Origin: Streptomyces koelreuteriae
GTDB lineage: Bacteria > Actinomycetota > Actinomycetes > Streptomycetales > Streptomycetaceae
DNA length: 64,000 nucleotides
Direction: 5' to 3'
Assembly: GCF_018604545.1 (NCBI RefSeq)
Contig: NZ_CP075896.1
Coordinates: 4,898,001-4,962,000 of the forward strand
Shown one piece after another: positions 1-9,288 of the stretch; positions within the stretch are counted from its first letter, which is position 1, and each line of letters opens with the position of its first letter. Below the pieces are notes generated by a model. That model saw only the letters and a program-made list of their open reading frames with translations. It was not told the DNA's origin and searched no databases. The position numbers and the translations under genes were made by a program.

Positions 1-1128
1 GCCCTTGCCGCTGGTCGCGGCCCAGTTGCGGTAGTAGCCGCCGGAGCCGTCGGTCGCGGAGAAGATCCAGCCCGTCCAGGCCAGGACGTAGGTGACGACG
101 GCGACCGGGACCGTGGCGAGGAACGCCAGCGGAGTGTCGCGCTTGAGGACCACCGCGTAGGGGTGCCGGGCGCCGGCCACCCGGCGCGAGGCGACGTCCC
201 ACAGGACCGCCATCAGGCAGAACGCGGCCAGGATGTAGAGGCCGTTCCACTTCGTGCCGATGGCCAGGCCCAGCATCAGACCCGCCGCCCAGCGCCAGGG
301 GCGCCATCCCAGCCGGGTCGTCTCGGCCGTGTGCCGGTCGGGCCGGACCCGGCCGTCGGCGTCCACCGGCAGCGCCGCGGCCAGTCTCGCGCGGGCCTTG
401 TCACGGTCGACGAGCAGACAGCCGAACGCCGCCAGCACGAAGAACATCAGCACGCCGTCGAGCAGCGCCGTGCGGCTCATCACGAAGTGCAGGCCGTCCA
501 CCGCCATCAGCGCGCCCGCCAGACAGCCCAGGAAGGTGGAGCGGAACAGCCGGCGGCCGATCCGGCACAGCATCAGCACGGACAGCGTGCCGAGCAGCGC
601 CGTCATGAAGCGCCAGCCGAAGGGGTCGAAGCCGAACAGCAGCTCGCCGATCCCGATGACGTACTTGCCGACCGGCGGGTGCACGACGTACGCCGCGTCC
701 CCCGGGATCGTGACGTGCCCGCCCGACAGGATCAGATCGTTGGCGTTCTTGTCCCAGTTGACCTCGAAACCGCGGTGGACCAGACCCCACGCGTCCTTGG
801 CGTAGTACGTCTCGTCGAATATCACCGCCTTGGGGTGGCCCAGGTTCCAGAACCGCAGCACGCCCGCCAGCAGCGTGACGAGCAGCGGGCCGATCCACGC
901 CGACCAGCGCACCAGCCGTACCGCCAGGGTGTGCGGGACGCCGAGCGCCGCCCACAGGCGCGGGCTCGGCTCGGTGTACGGCGGCACCAGGCGGTCCCGG
1001 ACGTCGCGGGCGTCGCTTCTGGCCTGCCCCTGGTAGCCGAAGCGGCGCAGCCGCTGCTGCCAGGACGGCCGCTGCTCGTGGGGCGCCTGGCCCTGCCGGG
1101 TGTCCGTGGAGGACGCGGTACTGGTCAC
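1..1128 (-). CDS. pmt: Protein O-mannosyltransferase (PMT family), 3' end outside window
   Basis: Polyprenyl-phosphate-mannose-dependent protein mannosyltransferase, an integral membrane GT39-type enzyme that puts mannose on Ser/Thr of exported proteins. The 376 codons present are open to the left edge, so the C-terminal part is missing. I chose the GTG at 1128 because the product then begins MTSTASSTDTRQGQ and runs into a typical PMT N-terminus. The signature acidic loop reads FDETYYAKDAWG after the first membrane helix and is followed by HPPVGK, which match the PMT luminal-loop motif with its catalytic Asp-Glu. Hydrophobic segments recur through the rest. It is divergent from rsmI, sharing an 85-nt intergenic region; this neighbourhood is usual in Streptomyces. 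Family assignment is firm; which proteins it glycosylates cannot be read from here. Confidence 0.9.
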   Translation of the reverse strand, partial: MTSTASSTDTRQGQAPHEQRPSWQQRLRRFGYQGQARSDARDVRDRLVPPYTEPSPRLWAALGVPHTLAVRLVRWSAWIGPLLVTLLAGVLRFWNLGHPKAVIFDETYYAKDAWGLVHRGFEVNWDKNANDLILSGGHVTIPGDAAYVVHPPVGKYVIGIGELLFGFDPFGWRFMTALLGTLSVLMLCRIGRRLFRSTFLGCLAGALMAVDGLHFVMSRTALLDGVLMFFVLAAFGCLLVDRDKARARLAAALPVDADGRVRPDRHTAETTRLGWRPWRWAAGLMLGLAIGTKWNGLYILAAFCLMAVLWDVASRRVAGARHPYAVVLKRDTPLAFLATVPVAVVTYVLAWTGWIFSATDGSGGYYRNWAATSGKG

Positions 1129-1213
1129 CGCGCCATCGTAGGGAACCGTTCTGTGTGAGTCCCGTGCATGGCCGGTATGCGTCCGCATCCTCCGCCCCTG
1201 GGAGGATGGTGAG

Positions 1214-2059
1214 GTGACTGGAATCCTCGTACTCGCAGGTACCCCCATCGGCGACATCGCGGACGCCCCGCCCCGGCTCGCCGACGAATTGGCCGGAGCC
1301 GATGTCGTCGCCGCCGAGGACACGCGGCGGCTGCGGCGGCTGACCCAGGCCCTGGGGGTCACGCCCAAGGGGCGGGTCGTGTCCTACTTCGAGGGCAACG
1401 AGGCGGCGCGGACGCCCGAGCTGGTCGAGGAGCTGGCGGGCGGGGCGCGGGTGCTGTTGGTCACGGACGCGGGGATGCCGTCGGTGTCGGACCCCGGGTA
1501 CCGGCTGGTCGCCGCCGCCGTCGAGCAGGACATACGGGTCACCGCCGTGCCCGGGCCCTCCGCCGTGCTCACCGCGCTCGCGCTGTCGGGGCTGCCCGTC
1601 GACCGGTTCTGCTTCGAGGGCTTCCTGCCGCGCAAGGCGGGGGAGCGGCTCGGGCGGCTGCGGGAGGTGGCCGGGGAGCGGCGCACCCTCGTCTACTTCG
1701 AGGCTCCGCACCGGCTCGACGACACGCTGGCGGCGATGGCCGAGGTGTTCGGCGCGGAGCGCCGGGCCGCGGTGTGCCGGGAGCTGACCAAGACCTACGA
1801 GGAGGTCCGGCGGGGCGGGCTGGGGGAGCTGGCCGCCTGGGCCGCCGAGGGGGTGCGCGGGGAGATCACCGTGGTGGTGGAGGGCGCGCCGGCGCCGGGG
1901 GCGGAGGATGTCGGGCCCGAGGAGCTGGTGCGGCGGGTCCGGGTGCGGGAGGAGGCGGGGGAGCGGCGCAAGGAGGCGATCGCCGCGGTCGCGGTGGAGG
2001 CCGGGGTGCCCAAGCGCGTGGTCTTTGATGCCGTTGTCGCCGCGAAGAACTCCGGGTGA
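1214..2059 (+). CDS. rsmI: 16S rRNA (cytidine1402-2'-O)-methyltransferase RsmI
   Basis: A SAM-dependent methyltransferase of the tetrapyrrole-methylase fold that adds the 2'-O-methyl group to C1402 in the ribosomal P site. The 281-residue product has normal family length. Motifs seen are GTPIGDI near residues 9-14, AEDTRR at 34-39, the family signature DAGMPSVSDPG at 85-95 and PGPSAVL near 118. The start is the GTG at 1214, preceded by GGATGGTGAG. It is divergent from the PMT gene and lies upstream of a zinc-ribbon protein and tatD on the same strand. No anomalies are seen. Confidence 0.95.
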   Translation: MTGILVLAGTPIGDIADAPPRLADELAGADVVAAEDTRRLRRLTQALGVTPKGRVVSYFEGNEAARTPELVEELAGGARVLLVTDAGMPSVSDPGYRLVAAAVEQDIRVTAVPGPSAVLTALALSGLPVDRFCFEGFLPRKAGERLGRLREVAGERRTLVYFEAPHRLDDTLAAMAEVFGAERRAAVCRELTKTYEEVRRGGLGELAAWAAEGVRGEITVVVEGAPAPGAEDVGPEELVRRVRVREEAGERRKEAIAAVAVEAGVPKRVVFDAVVAAKNSG

Positions 2060-2265
2060 CGGTGGTGCGGGACACCCTCTGAGCAGGGCGCATGTCGTTT
2101 GAGCGTGCGCCCCATGGGTGGGCAAAGCAGCAAGGGCGCTGGGGCAAGGAACGCCCAAATCGGCGCCAATAGTCGACAGGTCTGGTGCCTTCGGTCCGGC
2201 GGAGGAGTCCACTGGGTTGCGGGGACGGAATCGTCCTCACGCCACAGCGGACAACAGGAGCTGGC

Positions 2266-2694
2266 ATGACTGAGATCGCAGGGCGGACCGGGCTCCGCGC
2301 CGGTGCGACCGCCGTCGTCAACGAGTCGTACTCCTTCGCCTGCATGCGCTGCGGGCACGGCTGGGAGCAGTCGTACGAGATAGAGCACCACACGGATGCC
2401 GCCGGGCACGAGTTCGTCCTCTACGTCGCGGACGGCAAGGTCGTGCCCTCACCCCTGTCCAAGCCCACGTGCCAGAACTGCGACGGGCACGTCGTACGGA
2501 TCATGCGGGCCGGGCGGGTCGAGTCGGCGCGCAACGCGGCGCGCAGGCCCCGGCGCGTGCCGCCGCCCGGCGGGCCGGCGGAGGCCCCGGCACCGGACGC
2601 TGAGGGCAGTGGAGCGGACGGGCCGGAAAAGCCCGAGCACCACCACTGGCATCTGGCCGATCTGCTCCACCCCTTCCAGCGCAAGGCGAGCTGA
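2266..2694 (+). CDS. Hypothetical zinc-ribbon-like protein (142 aa)
   Basis: Small protein of unknown function. I take the ATG at 2266, which has AGGAG about 7 nt upstream; the frame is open further 5' but that extension looks non-coding. Two CxxC knuckles (Cys26/Cys29 and Cys69/Cys72) suggest a zinc ribbon. A basic, Pro/Ala-rich linker follows, and the C-terminus ends in a His-rich, amphipathic stretch (HHHWHLADLLHPF, about 125-137). No signal peptide or membrane helix is seen, so it is probably cytoplasmic. The run MRCGHGWEQSYEIEHH recalls small conserved Streptomyces proteins, but I know no function for them. A strong terminator hairpin follows the stop codon. Confidence 0.8.
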   Translation: MTEIAGRTGLRAGATAVVNESYSFACMRCGHGWEQSYEIEHHTDAAGHEFVLYVADGKVVPSPLSKPTCQNCDGHVVRIMRAGRVESARNAARRPRRVPPPGGPAEAPAPDAEGSGADGPEKPEHHHWHLADLLHPFQRKAS

Positions 2695-2716
2695 CCCGTC
2701 CGGCTCCCCTTGTCCG

Positions 2717-2752
2717 ACGCCCTCCCCGGTCCTCCCCCATCGGGGAGGGCGT
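2717..2752 (+). terminator. Hairpin terminator after the zinc-ribbon gene
   Basis: A perfect 12-bp stem (ACGCCCTCCCCG at 2717-2728 with CGGGGAGGGCGT at 2741-2752) closes a 12-nt loop and is followed by ACCCCTTT. It lies between the zinc-ribbon stop and the tatD start, so tatD probably has its own promoter or depends on read-through. Confidence 0.7.
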
Positions 2753-2774
2753 ACCCCTTTCGTAGGATCGGGGC

Positions 2775-3656
2775 ATGCCTTCGAACGACTCCGGCAAGCA
2801 CGCCGCGCCCCCGCTCCCGGACCCCCTCCGGGTGCCGGTCGCCGACTCCCACACCCACCTGGACATGCAGTCCGGCACGGTCGAGGAGGCGCTGGCGAAG
2901 GCGGCCTCGGTCGGAGTGACGACAGTCGTGCAGGTCGGCTGCGACCTCAAGGGCTCGCGGTGGGCCGCCGACACGGCAGCCGCGTACGACGCCGTCCACG
3001 CGACGGTCGCCCTGCATCCCAACGAGGCGCCCCGGATCGTCCACGGCGACCCCGACGGCTGGTCGAGGCAGGGCGCCCGCGAGCCCGGCGGGCAGGCGGC
3101 CCTGGACGAGGCGCTCGCCGAGATCGACCGGCTGGCCGCGCTGGAGCAGGTCAAGGGCGTCGGTGAGACGGGCCTCGACTACTTCCGCACCGGGCCCGAG
3201 GGCAAGGACGCGCAGGAGCGGTCCTTCCGCGCCCACATCGAGATCGCCAAGCGGCACGGCAAGGCCCTCGTCATCCACGACCGCGAGGCCCACGCCGACG
3301 TTCTGCGCGTGCTGAAGGAGGAGGGCGCCCCCGAGCGGACCGTCTTCCACTGCTACTCCGGCGACGCCGAGATGGCGCGGATCTGCGCGAGCGCGGGCTA
3401 CTTCATGTCCTTCGCCGGCAACGTCACCTTCAAGAACGCCCAGAACCTGAGGGACGCGGTGGCGGTGGCCCCGCCGGAGCTGCTGCTGGTGGAGACCGAC
3501 GCGCCCTTCCTCACCCCAGCGCCGTACCGCGGGCGGCCCAACGCGCCCTACCTCGTGCCGATCACGGTGCGGGCCATGGCCGAGGTGCGCGGCGTCGACG
3601 AGGACACGCTGGCCACCGCACTCGCCGCGAACACGGCACGCGCCTTCGGTTACTGA
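2775..3656 (+). CDS. tatD: TatD family metal-dependent deoxyribonuclease
   Basis: Amidohydrolase-fold TIM barrel, likely a 3'-5' exonuclease or hydrolase with a divalent-metal centre; 293 residues. Visible metal ligands are DSHTHLD at 24-30 (HxH motif), the Glu in GVGETGLDY, the His of FHCYSGD, and ETDAPFLTP near the C-terminus carrying the final Asp. Compared with the E. coli family it has an Ala/Pro-rich N-terminal extension of about 20 residues and a short insertion (about residues 95-115, DPDGWSRQGAREPGG). In actinobacteria tatD commonly precedes rpfB and ksgA, as it does here. Confidence 0.93.
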   Translation: MPSNDSGKHAAPPLPDPLRVPVADSHTHLDMQSGTVEEALAKAASVGVTTVVQVGCDLKGSRWAADTAAAYDAVHATVALHPNEAPRIVHGDPDGWSRQGAREPGGQAALDEALAEIDRLAALEQVKGVGETGLDYFRTGPEGKDAQERSFRAHIEIAKRHGKALVIHDREAHADVLRVLKEEGAPERTVFHCYSGDAEMARICASAGYFMSFAGNVTFKNAQNLRDAVAVAPPELLLVETDAPFLTPAPYRGRPNAPYLVPITVRAMAEVRGVDEDTLATALAANTARAFGY

Positions 3657-3787
3657 CCGACACCACCGACCTCACCGCACGACTGTGCGTAGTCGCGTCG
3701 CTTTGGAGAGTGACGAACGCTCCGCTAGGTTCTGGGGGCCCGATCCGGACCCCTCTGGACCCCCTCCGGCCCCTGGAGCGTGTCGGC

Positions 3788-5137
3788 GTGAGCAACTCGC
3801 AGTACGAGTCGTACGGTCCGGCCTGTGCCGAGCCGGATTACGGCGGTTTCGACGGTGTCCACGAGGACACCTACCGGCCCGCCTATGAGGTGCCGCCGCC
3901 CCGGCAGGTCGCCCCGGTGGACGCACCGGCGTCCGTCGTACGCCCGACACGCGCCGAAGCCCGCGCGGAAGCCCGCGCCGCGGCGCGCACCGGCTCGCAT
4001 CGCCGCTCCGCACGCCGACGCAAGGCGCGCCACGACGAACGCCCGGACGGCTCCATGCGGCGGCTGCTCCCCCAGGCCCTGGTCGTCGCCTTCCTGGCGG
4101 GCGGCACCACGGCCTTCGTCGCCAAGGACAAGGCGATCGAGCTGAACGTCGACGGCAAGGCCCGCACCCTGCACACCTTCGCCGATGACGTCACCGAGCT
4201 GCTGTCAGAGGAGGGCGTCGAGGTCGGCGCCCACGACGTGGTGGCGCCCGGGCCCGGCACGGAGATCGCCAGCGGCGACGAGGTCGCCGTGCACTACGCC
4301 CGTCCCGTGCGGCTCACCCTCGACGGGCACCGGCGCGAGGTGTGGACGACGGCACACACCGTGGCGGGGGCGCTCCGAGAGCTGGGCGTACGGCAGGAGG
4401 GCGCGTATCTGTCGACCTCGCGCTCCCGGCAGATCGGCCGCGAGGGGCTCGCGCTGGACGTGCGGACCGAGCGCACGGTCACGGTCATGGCCGACGGCCG
4501 GGCCCGCACCGTCCGCACCAACGCGGCGACCGTGCGGGAGGCCGTGGACGAGGCCGGGATCACCCTGCGCGGCCAGGACACCACGTCCGTCCCGCAGGGG
4601 AGCTTCCCGCGCGACGGTCAGACCGTCACCGTGCTGCGGATCACCGGCGGCAAGGAGGTCCGCGAGGAGGCGATCCCCTTCCAGACCCGGCGCAGCGAGG
4701 ATCCGACCCTGTTCCAGGGCACGGAGGTCGTGGAGCGCGCGGGCGAGGCGGGCCTGCGCCGGGTCACGTACGCCCTGCGCACGGTCAACGGCGTCAAGCA
4801 GAAGCCGCGCCGGGTCAAGGCCGAGGTGGTGCGCGAGCCGCGCACGCAGGAGGTGAAGGTCGGCACGAAGCCCCGGCCGACGTCCGTAGCGGGCGCCGAC
4901 CATCTGAACTGGCAGGGCCTCGCGGCCTGCGAGTCCGGCGGCCGCCCCGACGCGGTCGACTCCTCGGGCACCTACGGCGGCCTCTACCAGTTCGACACCC
5001 ACACCTGGCAGTCCCTCGGCGGCACCGGCCGCCCCCAGGACGCCCCGGCGGCGGAACAGACGTATCGCGCGAAGAAGCTGTATGTGAGGCGGGGGGCCAG
5101 TCCTTGGCCGCACTGCGGGGGGCGGCTGCACGGGTAG
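3788..5137 (+). CDS. rpfB: Resuscitation-promoting factor RpfB (DUF348-G5-Rpf)
   Basis: Cell-wall muralytic enzyme that cleaves peptidoglycan and promotes germination or regrowth. I chose the GTG at 3788 (GGAG about 9 nt upstream) over an in-frame GTG at 3710, giving 449 residues. Order: a cytoplasmic Arg/Ala-rich tail (1-90), one membrane helix (about 92-111), three DUF348 repeats (about 115-290), a G5 domain (about 300-365), and the C-terminal lysozyme-like Rpf domain (372-449) with WQGLAACESGG carrying catalytic Glu382. Cys381 and Cys443 are placed for the conserved disulfide. This is the long, membrane-anchored RpfB architecture, not the LysM-type Rpf. It precedes ksgA by 61 nt. I saw no ydaO-type riboswitch in the 131-nt leader. 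Confidence 0.95.
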   Translation: MSNSQYESYGPACAEPDYGGFDGVHEDTYRPAYEVPPPRQVAPVDAPASVVRPTRAEARAEARAAARTGSHRRSARRRKARHDERPDGSMRRLLPQALVVAFLAGGTTAFVAKDKAIELNVDGKARTLHTFADDVTELLSEEGVEVGAHDVVAPGPGTEIASGDEVAVHYARPVRLTLDGHRREVWTTAHTVAGALRELGVRQEGAYLSTSRSRQIGREGLALDVRTERTVTVMADGRARTVRTNAATVREAVDEAGITLRGQDTTSVPQGSFPRDGQTVTVLRITGGKEVREEAIPFQTRRSEDPTLFQGTEVVERAGEAGLRRVTYALRTVNGVKQKPRRVKAEVVREPRTQEVKVGTKPRPTSVAGADHLNWQGLAACESGGRPDAVDSSGTYGGLYQFDTHTWQSLGGTGRPQDAPAAEQTYRAKKLYVRRGASPWPHCGGRLHG

Positions 5138-5198
5138 AGACGGTCGCCCGGCGGCCGCCCGGCGTGGCCGCGTTCGAACCCCCCGTACCCTTGTCCCC

Positions 5199-6086
5199 GT
5201 GACCAGCCCCGCCCCCGACGCCCTCCTCGGCCCCGCCGACATCCGCGAACTCGCGACCGCCCTCGGCGTACGCCCCACCAAGCAACGCGGCCAGAACTTC
5301 GTGATCGACGCGAACACCGTCCGCCGTATCGTCCGCACCGCACAGGTGACCCCCGAGGACGTGGTCGTAGAGGTGGGCCCGGGCCTCGGTTCCCTCACCC
5401 TCGCGCTGCTGGAGGCCGCCGACCACGTCACGGCCGTCGAGATCGACGACGTCCTCGCCGCCGCGCTGCCCGCGACCATCACGGCCCGTATGCCGGAGCG
5501 CGCCGACCGGTTCGCGCTCGTCCACTCCGACGCGATGCACGTCACGGAGCTGCCGGGCCCCGCCCCGACCGCGCTGGTCGCCAACCTGCCCTACAACGTG
5601 GCCGTCCCGGTCCTGCTGCACATGCTCGCCACCTTCCCGACCATCGACCGCACCCTCGTCATGGTCCAGTCGGAGGTCGCCGACCGCCTCGCCGCCGACC
5701 CCGGCTCGAAGGTGTACGGCGTCCCCTCCGTGAAGGCCAACTGGTACGCCGAGGTCAAGCGGGCCGGTGCCATCGGGCGGAACGTCTTCTGGCCGGCGCC
5801 CAACGTCGACAGCGGTCTGGTCGCCCTGGTCCGCCGGACCGAGCCGATCAAGACGACGGCCTCCAAGAAGGAGGTGTTCGCCGTCGTCGACGCGGCGTTC
5901 GCCCAGCGCCGCAAGACGCTGCGGGCCGCGCTGGCCGGCTGGGCCGGTTCCGCCGCCGCGGCCGAGGCGGCCCTCGTCGCCGCCGGGGTCTCCCCGCAGG
6001 CCCGGGGCGAGTCGCTGACCGTGGAAGAGTTCGCGCGTATCGCCGAGCACAAGGTGAACCAGCACCAGGAGAAGGAGCCCGTGTGA
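5199..6086 (+). CDS. ksgA: 16S rRNA (adenine1518/1519-N6)-dimethyltransferase
   Basis: Dimethylates the two adjacent adenosines in helix 45 of 16S rRNA late in 30S assembly. The product has 295 residues. SAM-binding motif I is VEVGPGLGSLT (57-67), the acidic motif II is AVEIDDV, and the catalytic motif IV NLPYN is at 129-133. The stop overlaps the start of ispE by 4 nt (GTGA), implying translational coupling. The rpfB-ksgA-ispE order is typical of actinobacteria. Confidence 0.96.
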   Translation: MTSPAPDALLGPADIRELATALGVRPTKQRGQNFVIDANTVRRIVRTAQVTPEDVVVEVGPGLGSLTLALLEAADHVTAVEIDDVLAAALPATITARMPERADRFALVHSDAMHVTELPGPAPTALVANLPYNVAVPVLLHMLATFPTIDRTLVMVQSEVADRLAADPGSKVYGVPSVKANWYAEVKRAGAIGRNVFWPAPNVDSGLVALVRRTEPIKTTASKKEVFAVVDAAFAQRRKTLRAALAGWAGSAAAAEAALVAAGVSPQARGESLTVEEFARIAEHKVNQHQEKEPV

Positions 6087-6982
6087 GCGTCACGGTCCGT
6101 GTCCCCGCCAAGGTCAACGTCCAGCTGGCGGTGGGCCCAGCCCGCCCCGACGGCTTCCACCCCCTGGCCAACGTCTTCCTCGCCGTCAGCCTGTACGACG
6201 AGGTCACCGTGACCCCGGCCGAGGAACTCCGCGTCACCTGCGAGGGCCCGGACGCGGACCTGGTCCCCCTGGACCGTACGAACCTGGCCGCGCGGGCGGC
6301 CGAGGCGCTCGCGGCCCGCTACGGCCGCAGCCCCGACGTCCACCTCCACATCGCCAAGGACATCCCCGTCGCCGGCGGCATGGCGGGCGGCAGCGCGGAC
6401 GGCGCCGCCGCGCTGGTCGCCTGCGACGCGCTGTGGGAGACGGGCGCCTCCCGGGACGAACTGCTCGACATCTGCGCCGAGCTGGGCAGCGACGTGCCGT
6501 TCAGCCTGGTCGGCGGGGCCGCCCTCGGCGTCGGGCGGGGCGAACAGCTGACCCCCCTGGAGGTCGGCGGCGCCTTCCACTGGGTGTTCGCGATGGCCGA
6601 GCGGGGCCTGTCCACCCCGGCCGTGTTCCGCGAGTTCGACCGGCTCGGCGAGGGCACGGACATCCCCGAGCCCGTCGCCTCCCAGGAACTCCTCGCGGCC
6701 CTGGCGAAGGGCGACCCGGACGCGCTCGCCGCGGCCGTCTCCAACGACCTCCAGCCCGCCGCCCTGTCCCTCTACCCGGACCTCGCCGACACCCTCGCCA
6801 CCGGCCGCGCCGCGGGCGCCCTCGCCGCCCTGGTCTCCGGCTCCGGCCCGACCACCGCGTTCCTCGTCCGCGACCCGGAGTCCGCGGCCGCGGTGGCGCA
6901 GGCCCTGGTCTCCTCCGGCACCTGCCGAACCGTCCGAACGGCCTCGGGCCCGACCCCCGGGGCGACGCTCGCCGGGCTCTAA
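6083..6982 (+). CDS. ispE: 4-diphosphocytidyl-2-C-methyl-D-erythritol kinase
   Basis: ATP-dependent GHMP kinase acting at the fourth step of the MEP (non-mevalonate) isoprenoid pathway. The product has 299 residues. It starts with the substrate-binding Lys in VRVPAKVNVQL, then the glycine-rich ATP loop PVAGGMAGGSADGAAA (96-110), the catalytic-Asp motif GSDVPF (135-140), and a C-terminal SGSGPTTAFL motif. The GTG start lies inside the end of ksgA. A hairpin follows the gene. Confidence 0.96.
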   Translation: MSVTVRVPAKVNVQLAVGPARPDGFHPLANVFLAVSLYDEVTVTPAEELRVTCEGPDADLVPLDRTNLAARAAEALAARYGRSPDVHLHIAKDIPVAGGMAGGSADGAAALVACDALWETGASRDELLDICAELGSDVPFSLVGGAALGVGRGEQLTPLEVGGAFHWVFAMAERGLSTPAVFREFDRLGEGTDIPEPVASQELLAALAKGDPDALAAAVSNDLQPAALSLYPDLADTLATGRAAGALAALVSGSGPTTAFLVRDPESAAAVAQALVSSGTCRTVRTASGPTPGATLAGL

Positions 6983-7013
6983 TCGCCTGCCCGGGCCGTT
7001 CCCGGCCGCTTAA

Positions 7014-7042
7014 GCTCCCCCGGTTGTCGAAAACGGGGGAGC
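7014..7042. terminator. 9-bp perfect inverted repeat after ispE
   Basis: GCTCCCCCG at 7014-7022 pairs exactly with CGGGGGAGC at 7034-7042 across an 11-nt A/T-richer loop. Its position 31 nt after the ispE stop suggests an intrinsic terminator, though there is no U-tract. Because a short coding-looking frame starts just downstream, it could instead be an operator. Confidence 0.5.
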
Positions 7043-7069
7043 ACACGGCAGTCGATCCGCATCTGTGCC

Positions 7070-7216
7070 GTGTCCGGGCTGGCGTACCGCGACGATCCGC
7101 GCTGCGTGGAGGTCGAGCACAGGATCGGCCCCGTCGATCCGGAGCCGCCGTTCGACGAGAGGCTGATGGACGTGTGGCGCTACCAGCGCCGCCGGGAAGC
7201 CGCCGACGGCCGCTGA
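7070..7216 (+). CDS. Possible small protein (48 aa)
   Basis: Short frame from GTG 7070 to TGA 7216, product beginning MSGLAYRDDPRCVEVEHRIG and ending MDVWRYQRRREAADGR. About 46 of 49 codons end in G or C, as in the true genes around it, and the composition (paired acidic and basic residues, Trp, Tyr) looks protein-like. The start is uncertain because no clear ribosome-binding site is seen and the frame remains open upstream. I do not recognise a family. It lies between the ispE hairpin and the ABC-F gene. Confidence 0.45.
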   Translation: MSGLAYRDDPRCVEVEHRIGPVDPEPPFDERLMDVWRYQRRREAADGR

Positions 7217-7287
7217 CCGCCCCGGCCGGAGCACCCCCGCGCCCGACTACCCTGGAGGGTCGATCCATCCCCCTTGTCAGGAGAGTA

Positions 7288-9096
<1,809 letters not shown>

Positions 9097-9139
9097 AGGG
9101 TGCGTGAAGACGCATAACGGCGGCATCACGGGCCGGTCC

Positions 9140-9210
9140 TCCCTTGGGAACAGGGGGCGATACGGCCCGGTCCGCTGTGGGAACGGGGTGATAGAAAGAG
9201 CCGTCTTAGA
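9140..9210 (+). promoter_or_regulatory. Candidate ECF-sigma promoter in an imperfect tandem duplication
   Basis: GGAAC at 9180-9184 and GTCTTA at 9203-9208 are separated by 18 nt, which resembles the GGAAC / GTC pattern of ECF-sigma promoters in Streptomyces. A very similar block (GGTCC, GGGAAC, GGGG, GATA) occurs about 38 nt upstream, so the region looks duplicated. It sits 80-150 nt before the PQQ-repeat membrane protein gene. The assignment is inferred from pattern only. Confidence 0.3.
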
Positions 9211-9288
9211 ACTTTATGAAACGACTCTGAGCTCATCGCGTACCTCAGGGCGTGGCTAAAAATCAGTGATCGAACGGGGGAACCGCTG

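Noticed and set aside
3657..3787. c-di-AMP (ydaO) riboswitch before rpfB
   Set aside because: Such switches precede many Streptomyces rpf genes, but this 131-nt leader is too short and lacks the conserved core.
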